Assembly (NCBI GenBank): GCA_946902985.2
Contig: OX336391.1
Coordinates: 74,377,947-74,441,946 of the forward strand
Origin: Meconema thalassinum
Lineage: Eukaryota > Arthropoda > Insecta > Orthoptera > Tettigoniidae
Direction: 5' to 3'
Length of the DNA: 64,000 nucleotides
The position numbers were made by a program, and so were the translations under genes. Below, one piece after another: positions 46,528 through 56,224 of the stretch. Below the pieces are notes generated by a model that was given only the letters and a program-made list of their open reading frames with translations, was not told the origin of the DNA and ran no database searches. How positions within the stretch are numbered: the stretch's first letter is position 1; each line of letters opens with the position of its first letter.

Positions 46528-46698
46528 CTGTTGGCCAGCATAACCTCCTAAGTCTGTTCGGTGTATTTGGTCGGTAGCCGGCTTGGTAGTAGCCGATAAT
46601 TCTTCAAGTTCATTTTCAATTCTTAAAGATGAACTACTTGCAATGGCAGTGTTGCGTGTAACATCTACTCTTGGTTTTTTAATAATAAATCGATCCAT
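46528..46698 (-). CDS. hAT transposase, first coding exon
   Basis: ATG at 46698 opens MDRFIIKKPR, a typical start for this transposase type, and continues for 57 codons to GGYAGQQ. The minus-strand donor CAACAG|GTGTTT at 46526-46527 is in phase 0, matching the phase-0 acceptor at 27978-27979. It lies 2.7 kb inside the right hAT end, as expected for a 5' exon. The intron between is about 18.5 kb and holds most nested insertions. Splicing is inferred from motifs only. Confidence 0.7.
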
Positions 46699-46844
46699 TA
46701 CGCATTACAAATAAACTCGGAAAAAAGTGCAACTCACGATCTGGCAGTTCACAGATATGCACGTTTAAAGCAGCACGAAGCTGCGTTACGATAGTTACCA
46801 ATCGCACACTTTAACAGTAAAACGACAATATTGATATTTCGCCT

Positions 46845-46960
46845 AGTGTAGTTAGTTATTATTGCTTTAAGTGGAAGAACAGCGAGGTCATCTGCCCCTC
46901 TTGCCCCGTTTAACATGTAGTTTAAGGGTGTTTACCCCAGGCCATAACCAGTAGCTAGCG
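46845..46960 (+). repeat. degenerate SINE-like fragment
   Basis: TTATTATTGCTTTAAGTGG and CAGCGAGGTCATCTGCCCCT resemble a widespread insect interspersed repeat known to me from memory. Boundaries are unclear. Confidence 0.35.
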
Positions 46961-47062
46961 CCAATGCTGGAGAAATCTCGTTGCGAGTTGAGTGGAGGTC
47001 ATTTACCACGCGAAGAACATGTTCACATTACGGCGACACTCCTGAGATAAACAGATATTTTT

Positions 47063-48541
47063 ACCTAATGCATGGATTTTCACGAAACTTTGTGGGAATG
47101 TCACCCAAACAAAACTAGAGATATCACAAACATTTGTTTCATATACAATTAATAGTTTTTCCAATTTTTTTTTGAATTTTTAATTCATTTTTTTCATAGA
47201 TTTCAAATGACATGTTAATGGAAATTTGGAATTAGGCAGATAATACTTCTTTAAAAACACTACGTATCGATTTTTCTGTAAATAATTTATATAATGAGAT
47301 ATTATAGTACTAAATTTATGTAATTTTTTTGTTCAAAAATTTTGGACTTTTAAATCCCTACTACTGGGAAGAATTCTGCAATCAAGAATTACATACGCAG
47401 CTTTCCTAATATATCTATGATACATATACCATCCAAATTGTGTTACGTTTGGCAGAATATTATGGGAGAAAAATGGGATTTAAATATAAAATTACAATTG
47501 GCAGGAAAAATTAAAGCAAAGTTCAAGTGACGTTTTCTTCCTACCTAATGCATGGATTTTCACGAAACGTTGTGAGAATGTCACCCATACAAAAGTAGAG
47601 ATATCACAAACATTTGTTTCATATACAATTAATAGTTTTTCCAAAATATTCTTTTAAATTTTTATTTTTTTGGAATTTTTAATTCCTTTTTTTTCACAGA
47701 TTTCAAATGACATGTTAATGGAAATTTGCAATTAGGTAGATAATACTTCTTTAAAAACACTACGTATCGATTTTTCTGTAAATAATTTATATAAAGAGAT
47801 ACTATAGTACTAAATTTGTGTATTTTTTTTTGTAAAAAAATTTTGGACTTTTAAATCCCTACTACTGGGAAGAATTCTGCAATCAAGAATTCCATACGCA
47901 GGTTTTACTAATATAGGTGTGATACATATACCATCCACATTTTGTTACATTTGGCAGAATATGATGGGAGGAAAATGGAATTTAAATGTAAAGTTACAAT
48001 TGGCGGGAAAATTAAAGTAAAGTTCAAGTGACGTTATCTTCCTACCTAATGCATGGATTTCACGAAACTTTGTTGGAATGTCACCCGAACAAAAGTAGAG
48101 ATATCACAAACATTTGTTTCATATACAATTAATAGTTTTTCCAAAATATTTTTTATTTTATTTTTTATTTTTGGATTTTTAAATTCAATTTTTTCATAGA
48201 TTTCAAATGACATTTAAAGGAAATTTGGAATAAGGTAGATAATACTTCTTTAAAAAATACTACGTATCGATTTTTCTGTAAATAATTTATATAATGAGAT
48301 GTTATAGTACTAAATTTGTGTATTTTTTTTGTTCAAAAATTTTGGACTTTTAAATCCCAACTACTGGGAAGAATTCTGCAATCAAAAATTCCATACCCAG
48401 GTATCCTAATATAGCTGTGATACATATACCATCCAAATTTAATTACATTTGGCAGAATATTGTGAGAGAAAAATGGGATTTAAATGTAAAATTACAATTG
48501 GCGGGAAAATTAAAGCAAAGTTCAAGTGACGTTATCTTCCT
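47063..48541 (+). repeat. three tandem ~490 bp repeats
   Basis: Units start at about 47063, 47543 and 48044, each with ACCTAATGCATGGATTT, CATATACAATTAATAG, CACTACGTATCGATTTTTC and CTACTGGGAAGAATTCTGC. They end with GTTCAAGTGACGTT before the next start. Homology is high throughout with T-run length differences. The array lies between hAT exon 1 and the right hAT end. It is non-coding. Confidence 0.9.
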
Positions 48542-49385
48542 GATCCATTACCTAGAAGTCGCCAGAACCGTATGTTTTTCCTTCCTTTTGATTTTTAGCA
48601 GCTTCTGAAAGAATATTGGTAATTTAGGAAGCTTGTCTAGTATCATGATACACAACTACAAGAGGTTACTTGCGCGCGAACTTCACAAAAGTAAACAGAC
48701 TGGCTACCGTCACAGAAATCACAAGAAAGAAGAAACATACAAGAATAACAAAACTTATAGTTGTCGGGATTATTGTAGTGACATCAGGAATATCAATACA
48801 AGCATACAATGTTGCTCAATGACAGTAGAGTCAAGTAGTGAAATATTAGTCCTTTGCAGGCTTGATAAATTCATTCAGAAACATGGTAGATCTTACAGCT
48901 CGATTCTGTAGAAATATATGCGAGAGGGGGGGGGGGGCTGTTGGCCCATCCCCGAAATGCGTAATTGCAAAGAACAGGGATATTTTATTGATTTGATTGA
49001 ATGAAAACATGACAATGACATCATAAATAATCTAGCAAGCAGTTCAGAAGATGACATGCCCATTTCTGCTGTGTGCAGACTGACAAACAAAGCATTATTA
49101 AGGTGATAAATTGTTTGAATTCAACGTAATAACTTTGTGACAAGCAAGAAGAAACCCAATCCTTTCAATTTCAGTCATAAAAAAATTCACCAAAATGAAC
49201 AAAATATCGACTTTTATCTCCGTAGTGTCGCCTTAAAATATATTACAAAGGAGTAGCCCATAGAAGCCTCACTGGCAGCAATTCAAAACATTTTCCAGGT
49301 GATAGATGGGACTATATAAGGAGTCATGTAAACTAATGTCTCTGGGGGGGGGGGTTTAAACCCTAACCCCCCCCCCCCCCCGTCG
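48542..49385. other. hAT right subterminal region
   Basis: No supported gene. Short ORFs lack motifs. Two poly-G/poly-C tracts occur (48927-48938 and 49346-49381); the second lies just inside the hAT end, as in related elements. Confidence 0.45.
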
Positions 49386-49396
49386 GTACGCCACTG
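49386..49396. repeat. hAT right terminal inverted repeat
   Basis: GTACGCCACTG, the inverse of CAGTGGCGTAC, followed at once by the ATCATACT duplication (49397-49404). Confidence 0.85.
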
Positions 49397-49405
49397 ATCA
49401 TACTA

Positions 49406-52400
49406 TCTTTATATATATAATTCTTCGACACGTGTGTATGTGACTGAACTCCTCCTAAACGACTGGGCCGATTTTGATGAAATTTTGTATGAATGTTAGG
49501 GTGGGCCCATGTATGGTTTAGATTCACAATTTGGCCAGATAGGTGGACTTGTAGAATTTTAGAACCACAATTTACACACTAATTTAGAACCACAATATAA
49601 AGTCATCAACAGTCGTCATGGAAACCGCTAGCCTTAGTGAAAAGTGATCCTTTTGGTCTGTGTGTCTCTGCACGTAGAGCCACCTGGTCGCAACCTGTGC
49701 AACAACCGCCATAACATACACTCCGCCCATGGCGGAAAGTTGTGTTTTATACCAAAGGTGGCAGTGATGTCGAATTCTGTTTGTCTCTGCACGTTAGAGC
49801 GTTTCAAAGTTCCGTATGCGTTCATATGCCATTCATCCGATTGCGATGAAACTCGGGTGAGATGTTGAGTGCACTCCAGGGAAGGTGTTTGGCTTAATAA
49901 ATCCATTTTACAACAGATAGCGCACGACTAGATTCAAGAAATGAGCGACGACGCGCGAAGCGTTTCAAAAAGGTCCCGTATACGTTCAAATACCATTCGT
50001 CCGATAGCGATGAAACTTGGGTGAGATGTTGTGTACACTCCAGGGAAGGCTTCTGGCTCAGTAAATTCATATTACTATAGGTAGCGCACGAGTAGATTCA
50101 ACGAGCGACGACGCGCGAAATATTTCAACAAAATCCCGTATAAGGTTATATACCATTCATCGATTGCGATGAAACTTTGATGAGTTATTGTGCACACTTA
50201 CATGAAGGTTTCTAACTTAGTAAATCCATTTCACAGGAGGTTAAGCACGAGTAGATTAAACAAATGAGCGCCGACGCACGAAGCGTTTCAAAAAGGTCCC
50301 GTATACGTCCAAATACCATTCGTCCGATAGCGATGAAACTTGAGTGATATGTTGTTTATACCCTACTGAAGGTTTCTGGCTTAATAAATCCATTTTACAA
50401 TTGGTAGCGCACGAGTAGATTCAACAAATGAGTGACGGCACGCGAATCACTTCAACAAAGTACCATAGGCGTATGCGTCCATATACCATTTATCCGATTG
50501 CGATGAAACTTTGGTGAATTGTTGTGTACACTTCAGTTAAGGTTTCTGGCTCAGTAAATTCATTTTACAATAGGTAGCGCACGAGTAGATTCAACAAATG
50601 AGCGATGGCGCGCGAATCGTTTCAACATAGTCCTGTATGCGTTCATATACCATTTATCCGATTACGATGAAACTTTGGTAAATTGTTGTGTACACTCCAG
50701 GAAAGGTTTCTGGATTAGTAAATCCAGTTTTTAATAAGTAGCGCACGAGTAGATTCAACAAATGAGCGACGACGCGCGAAATGTTTCCACAAAATCCCGT
50801 ATAAGTTTATATACCATTCATCGATTGCGATGAAACTTTGATGAGTTGTTGTGTGCACTTACGTGACGGTTTCTAACTTAGTAAATCCATTTCACACGAG
50901 GTTAAGCACGAGTAGATTAAACAAATGAGCGCCGACGCACGAAGCGTTTCAAAAAGGTCCCGTATGCGTTCAAATATCATTCGTCCGATAGCGATGAAAC
51001 TTGAGTGATATGTTGTGTGCAATCCAGGGAAGGCTTCTGGCTTAGTAAATTAATTTTACAATAGGTAGCGCACGACTAGATTCAAGAAATGAGTGACGAC
51101 GCGCGAAGCGTTTCAACAAAATCCCGTATAAGTTTATATACCATTCATCGATTGAGATGAAACTTTTATGGGTTATTGTGTGCACTTACGTGAAGGTTTC
51201 TAACTTAGTAAATCCACTTCACAGGGGGTTGCGCACGAGTAGATTCAACAAATGAGCGGCGACGTGCGAAGCGTTTCAACAAGGTCCCGTATGCGTTCAA
51301 ATACCATTCGTCCGATAGCGATGAAACTTGGGTGAGATGTTGTGTACCCTCCAGGGTAGGCTTCTGGATTAGAAAATCCATTTTACAATAGGTAGCGCAC
51401 GAGCAGATTCTACAAATGAGCGACGATGTGCGAATGTTTAAATTAAGTCCCGTATGCGTTCATATACCATTCATCCGATTGCAATGAAACTTGGGTGAGA
51501 TGTTGTGTACACTTACGTGAGGTTTTCTAACTTACTAAATACATTTCACAGGAGGTAGCGCACGAGTAGATTCAACAAATGAGCGGCGACGCGTGAAGGT
51601 CCCGTATGCGTTCAAATACCATTCGTCCGATTACGATGAAACTTGGGTGAGATGTTGTGTACACCCTACAGAAGGATTCTGGCTTAATAAATCCATTTTA
51701 CAAATGGTAGCGCTTGAGTAGATTCTACAAATGGGTGACGGCACGCGAATCATTTCAACAAAGTACCTTATGCGTCCATATACCATTTATCCGATTGCGA
51801 TGAAACTTGGGGGAATTGTTGTGTACACTTCAGTAAAGGTTTCTGGCTCAGTAAATTCATTTTACAATAGGTAGCGCACGAGTAGATTCAACAAATGTGT
51901 GATGGCGCGCGAATCGTTTCAACATAGTTCTGTATGCGTTCATATACCATTTATCCGATTACGATGAAACTTTGGTGAATTGTTGTGTACACTCCAGGAA
52001 AGGTTTCTGGATTAGTAAATCCAGTTTTTAATAAGTAGCGCACGAGTAGATTCAACAAATGAGCGACGGCGCGTGAATCGTTTCCACGAAGTCGCGTATG
52101 CGGTCATATATCATTCATCCGATTGCGATGAAACCTTGGTGAATGATTGAGTACACTCCAGAGAAGGTTTCAGGCTTAGTAAATTTATTTTACAATAGGT
52201 AGCGCATGAGTAGATTCAACAAATGAGTGACAGCACGTGAATCGTTTTAAAAAAAATCCCGTATACGTTCATATGTCATTCATCCGATTCCGATGAAACT
52301 TTGATGAGTTGTTGTGTATACTTACGTGAAGCATTCTAACTTAGTAAATCAATTTCATAGTTGGTAGAGCACGAGTAGATTCAACAAATGAGTGACAGCG

Positions 52401-52640
52401 CACGAATCTTTTAAACAAAATCCCGTATGCGTTTTATGCTATTTATCCAATTGCGATGAAACGTTGGAGAGTTGTTGTGCACGCTCCCACGAATGTTTCT
52501 AGATTAGTTAATTCATTTCACGATAGTTTAGAGGCATTTAACAGAAATTGAAAAAAATATTGTGTATCCAAAAGCACTTCAAGAAACAAAGTTACAGCAC
52601 TTTCTTTGATTGGCAGGACAACGTCTGCCGGGTCAGCTAG
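49406..52640 (+). mobile_element. non-autonomous Helitron with minisatellite core
   Basis: The 5' end TCTTTATATATATAATTCTT and the 3' end GCCGGGTCAGCTAG match canonical insect Helitron termini (TC start, CTAG end). The preceding base is A (49405) and the following base T (52641), the expected A|T insertion. No Rep-helicase is encoded; nearly all of the interior is the tandem array at 49781-52530. It lies one base right of the hAT target duplication, so it inserted next to the hAT element. Confidence 0.85.
49781..52530 (+). repeat. ~163 bp minisatellite, 17 copies
   Basis: The unit core is ATTCATCCGATTGCGATGAA, TTGTTGTGTACACT, TCTGGCTTAGTAAATCCATT and GCGCACGAGTAGATTCAACA. GATGAAAC (or a one-base variant) recurs at about 49848, 50006, 50168, 50330 and so on to 52458, an average spacing of 163 bp. 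Units are moderately diverged. Odd shared variants (CCGACGCACGAAG; GTTAAGCACG) recur several units apart, which suggests block duplication. It is non-coding. Confidence 0.9.
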
Positions 52641-53160
52641 TAATATATAAAAATGAGATTGGGTTTGTCTGTCTGTCGTCCTGTTACTCAATTACGCAAG
52701 AACCACTGGCCCGATTGAAATGAAATTTTGTATGGAGGTAGCTGATTTACCATGTTTACACATAGGCTACTTTTGATTTCGATATTTTTCACTATTTAAA
52801 AATGGTGACTATTTTTATATTTCCATTTCAAATAAAATGAGAACGCTAAGAAACAGCAAACTTTTGATGGCATATGTGAGCTTTCAAATTTAATTTTCTA
52901 TCCGTAAGGTTCTTACCACTTTTCGTGTATCTCCAACGGTTAGCGAGTAAAACCTAAATATGTGCTATAAAACACGATCAACGCCGAGCGATGTGAGTCT
53001 ATGTTAGTCTCTACATGAACTGTTTTATTTATAGAGGTACCGGTAGTCTGTGGGGTCCGACACGAGACGTGATTTTGAGTCTAATTTTGTACTCTTTGTG
53101 CCGATTATTGTATGTGAGTATTTGGATCTTTACGCTGTTTCACAATGTTATATCATCATC
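52641..53160 (+). repeat. interspersed repeat unit 1
   Basis: It starts TAATATATAAAAATGAG and runs through GGTTTGTCTGTCTGTCGTCC and GGCCCGATTGAAATGAAATT, resembling the 5' half of another Helitron-like repeat. It ends where a second copy begins at 53161. Confidence 0.65.
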
Positions 53161-53850
53161 ATAATCATACTAATATATAATAAAAAATGAGATGTTGTTT
53201 GTCTGTCGTCCTGTTACTCAATCACGCAAGAACCACTGGTCCGATTGAAATGAAATTTTGTATGGATGTAGCTGATTTACCAGGCTTACAATAGGCTAAT
53301 TTTGATTTCGATATTTTGCACTATTTAAAAATGGCGACTATTTTAATATTTCCATTTCAAATAAAAAGAGAACGCTAAGAAATAGCAAACTTTTGATGGC
53401 ATATACGAGCTTTAAAATTTAATTTTTTATCCGAAAGTTCCTTATCACTTTTCGTGTATCTCCAACGGTTAGCGAGTAAAACCTACATTTGTGACGTCAC
53501 TACACCCCCTTGGTTTCAACATTATATATTTCCATTTCAAATAAAAGAGAACGCAAAGAAATAGCAAACATTTGATGGCATATGCGAGCTTTAAAATTTA
53601 ATTTTCTATCCGAAAGGTGCTTACCACTTTTCGTGTATCTCCAACGGTTAGCGAGTTAAACCTAAATATTTGCCATAAAACACGGTCAACGCCGAGCGAT
53701 GTTAGTCTATGTTAGTCTCTACATGAACTGTTTTATTTATAGAGGTAGATTGTGGGGTCCGAAACGAGCCGTGTCTTTGAGTCCAATTTTATACTCTTTG
53801 TGCCGGTTATTGTATGTGAGTATTTGGATCTTTACGCTGTTTTACAATGT
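53161..53850 (+). repeat. interspersed repeat unit 2
   Basis: A second copy of 52641-53160, starting in CATACTAATATATAATAAAA. It contains an internal duplication: the AATAAAA-GAGAACGC-AATAGCAAAC segment appears at about 53340 and again at about 53530. The CAACGCCGAGCGATGT and CTACATGAACTGTTTTATTT segments are shared with unit 1. Confidence 0.7.
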
Positions 53851-54450
53851 TAGAGTGCTTTCTACTTTGCACGATATGCGTTCGTCCTTTTTATCGATTT
53901 GTTTTTTTGTTAGCTGAATATTTCTGCTGGCCAATATTTATCTGCTTTTTGTCGGTTTTTACCATGATCCGAAACTCAAATTCACAGACGAATATGTCGA
54001 AGACTACCGACTGTCCCATTAGTTTATTTAGTGGTCATATTAATCTTACTGCAGATCTGGGCAAATTTATTTCAATAAAGTTGTTATTTTGTCTTTCATG
54101 GCCGATAAACAAAAACCGCACAAAACACGGCGTAAACCTAGAAAAGGTGCTGAGCTTTAATTGCTTGGCCCTGAAATTCAATATACAATCATAGGGAGGT
54201 GAAAGACTGTTTTAGCGTTTAGCTCTCGTAGTAATGTAGCGGAGGTGTTCTAAATAAGAATTGAGATTTTGCGCAGTTTGCTACTCGTTTGGTAGTCCGC
54301 AAATATACCACAAGAGCCCGCTGATGAACCTTCTCGGAGTTACTAGGCGTAATCTCGCACAAGACACGGCATATACATAGAATTCTTTTTCTGTGATTAG
54401 TTTGTTTTTGTTATTATTACTTGGGATGATTGAAGTTTGTTCCCTTACAG
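53851..54450. other. no gene recognised
   Basis: A hydrophobic 115-residue ORF (53847-54194, +) overlaps repeat unit 2 at its start and has no motif I know; it is probably chance. Confidence 0.35.
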
Positions 54451-54759
54451 TTACTCTTTATCATGACAGGATACGTAGTTTCCGTAATATTGTAACTTGT
54501 TCTCTACGTTGGGTGACAAATGTAATGGTTTCTTACTAGCTCTGCCTTGCACTTTGAAATATTTACTCTGACTAAGATATGTTGTTTTAATGGGCGCCAA
54601 GACCTCAACGCTATGTTGAAATCTAAATTTATATTTAACAACACCTAGCTCTGGTAGAACACCTTCAAGAATCTTTTCACTCAGATCGTGGTATGATTTG
54701 ATCATTAACCCAACAAACAATTGTATTAGGAGAAGGAATTGGTCTATATCTAATGCTAC
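54451..54759 (-). CDS. unrecognised ORF or exon candidate
   Basis: An open minus-strand frame of about 100 codons from an acceptor-like TTTCAGTAG (54760-54765) to a stop at 54451. The peptide is protein-like: FLLLIQLFVGLMIKSY (hydrophobic), then LSEKILEGVLPELGVV, a basic middle, and a Lys/Tyr-rich end. The upstream candidate exon (55020-55095) ends in phase 1, which does not join to this frame. So either an exon is missing, the two are unrelated, or this is chance. I do not recognise a family. Confidence 0.3.
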   Translation of the reverse strand, partial: VALDIDQFLLLIQLFVGLMIKSYHDLSEKILEGVLPELGVVKYKFRFQHSVEVLAPIKTTYLSQSKYFKVQGRASKKPLHLSPNVENKLQYYGNYVSCHDKE

Positions 54760-55019
54760 CTACTGAAAGCAAAGATTGCATGGTTAAAAGAAATGAATTT
54801 ATTATATAAAACAAGTATTGCAAAATTAATAATAATAATAATAAGTTTTAATTTAAATTGGAGCGTTGCGATTTGAATATTACCGCTTGAAAATTACGTG
54901 AAAACGGAGTCGGATGAATTACTGATTTTACTCTTAATCCCAAGCTATGAAGTTACTGAAATACTGAATATAAAACATAGAGACGAGAGATTGCGTAGTT
55001 CTGAGTCATTCGCGCTTAC

Positions 55020-55095
55020 CACTGGAAATTGCCGTAGCATTTCCCTCGTACTGAATGTTGTAGAGAGCTTCCCACAGCCTCCTGGTCGTCGTCAT
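55020..55095 (-). CDS. candidate first exon of an unknown host gene
   Basis: On the minus strand ATG at 55095 opens MTTTRRLWEALYNIQYEGNA, ending TAISS plus one base at a strong donor (CCAGTG|GTAAGCGCG). A CCAAT box (CAGCCAATCAGAGG, about 55287-55300) and a TATA-like GCATATATGG (about 55227-55236) lie upstream in the right order, within the only GC-richer patch of this part of the window. Codon content looks coding. No family is recognised. The nearest acceptor (TTTGCTTTCAG, 54763-54764) gives a short phase-1 continuation with a stop after about 28 codons. Confidence 0.4.
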
Positions 55096-55189
55096 CTTCT
55101 TCGTTAGTTGATGAGATACTTGTAGATATGATAACTTATGGTCCGAATATCGGAACCAACAACACGTACAACCACACTGGTTAAGTTTT

Positions 55190-55400
55190 ACAAAGATAGT
55201 CGCCTTGCCTCCACGGCGCGCAAACCATATATGCACTCGTCGCATCCCCTCTACGGAGCCGTCTTCCAGTCGCCCGGTCTCCTCTGATTGGCTGACCCAC
55301 CACGCAATCTTCCCCTCCTCCGGGTCATTACACTCGGCGCGGCGATGATGTCGATTACCGGTCCAGGCCATTTCGCCTTTTCTTGAAGCAGCAACCCAGC
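55190..55400 (-). promoter_or_regulatory. promoter-like GC-richer patch (CCAAT and TATA-like)
   Basis: The sequence contains several CpG dinucleotides (CACGGCGCGC, GGCGCGGCG) amid AT-rich flanks, plus a CCAAT box and a TATA-like box on the minus strand upstream of the exon candidate. It could also be an LTR promoter; no partner repeat is in the window. Confidence 0.4.
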
Positions 55401-55855
55401 TTGCGTCATGCTACTCGACAAGATTAAGCCTGTAGCCGAATTCTCCGTGACTCACCTCTCTCAAAATACCCTAACTGACAAAACTCCGTAAAATTCCGTA
55501 ATCAAATAATTTTCTTACGATAATGTTGTTCGTAATAATTTGCTTGATAGTGTTTTCTATAACATAGAAAACCTATCTGATTACTTATAATTTTATAAAA
55601 AGTGCTCCAAAGAAATACCTTAATAATAATAATAAGTTAATAATATTAATAATAAGTTCTCTTGGCTGAACAATTTGCCGCGTAAATAAATATAGAATGG
55701 CTTCCTACTGACTTATGCCAGTGGCGTAAAATCCCCTCGAAAAACACGTTACATATTCGCTTCGGATCATCGGATGATTTACCGTGACGACGGTCCATTA
55801 TCCGATTATCCCAGACACGTTAATAAATCCCCATCCAAAATACATATTACATAAA
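55401..55855. other. no gene recognised
   Basis: AT-rich with AATAAT runs at about 55622-55655; no supported feature. Confidence 0.4.
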
Positions 55856-55879
55856 TGATATATGTATCACCACAGAACT
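55856..55879. repeat. 24 bp target duplication, left copy
   Basis: Starts TGATATATGTATCACC and is identical to 59393-59416; flanks the LINE. Confidence 0.85.
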
Positions 55880-56224
55880 GTATCTGGGAGAGTACCAGCT
55901 AGAGAGATAGAAATTGGGTCTAGAGGAATAAAAGGCACTAAAGGAAACAGCAGATTGAAGGCGGCGGATAAATATGCCTGGTTGTACATTGGTCGATTGA
56001 ACCCAGAAACAACAGAGGAGGACATAGTTGGATATCTAAAAGAAAATGGGGTGTGCGGCATAATTAGCTGCAAACTGGTCAGCAATACCGACACCTCGAG
56101 AGCTTTCAAAATAGGTTTTCCTTTTATTGAGCTCAACAAAGTTTATAAGGAATCTTTATGGCCAGAGAATATTATATGTCAGCCCTTTCGAGCGCCGTGG
56201 AGAATCAAAGGAAGGCAGTTATGA
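55880..56224 (+). pseudogene. LINE ORF1, C-terminal part (RRM-like)
   Basis: The preserved part contains YAWLYIGRLNPETTEEDIVG, then YLKENGVCGI and FPFIELNKVYKESLWPENI, the conserved C-terminal RNA-binding (RRM-like) module of ORF1 in this LINE type. It ends with PFRAPWRIKGRQL and a TGA at 56222-56224 overlapping the ORF2 frame. The N-terminal half is missing through 5' truncation, so the ATG at 55862 lies in target sequence and is not a real start. The protein would coat LINE RNA. Confidence 0.75.

Larger units (their letters stand above)
23379..49396 (-). mobile_element. hAT transposon (26 kb with nested insertions)
   Basis: The left end CAGTGGCGTGAGC and right end, inverted, CAGTGGCGTACCGACGG share CAGTGGCGT. 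Both are followed inward by a G-rich stretch, as in insect hAT elements of the zinc-finger MYM/DUF4371 type. The flanks are a perfect 8 bp duplication, the length hAT transposases generate. The transposase gene is on the minus strand with its first exon near the right end and its last near the left end, so the ends and gene agree. Removing the identified insertions would leave well under half of the length. The transposase is broken, so the element is immobile on its own. Confidence 0.85.

Noticed and set aside
49644..49906. ORFs on both strands at the Helitron 5' part
   Set aside because: They fall in Helitron and minisatellite sequence, with complementary shadows on both strands.
49781..52530. 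Regular 163 bp array as CRISPR or coding repeats
   Set aside because: No spacers and no open frame across units; it lies between Helitron ends.
53847..54194. 115-residue hydrophobic ORF as a membrane protein gene
   Set aside because: It starts inside a repeated unit, lacks splice or promoter support and has no recognisable pattern.
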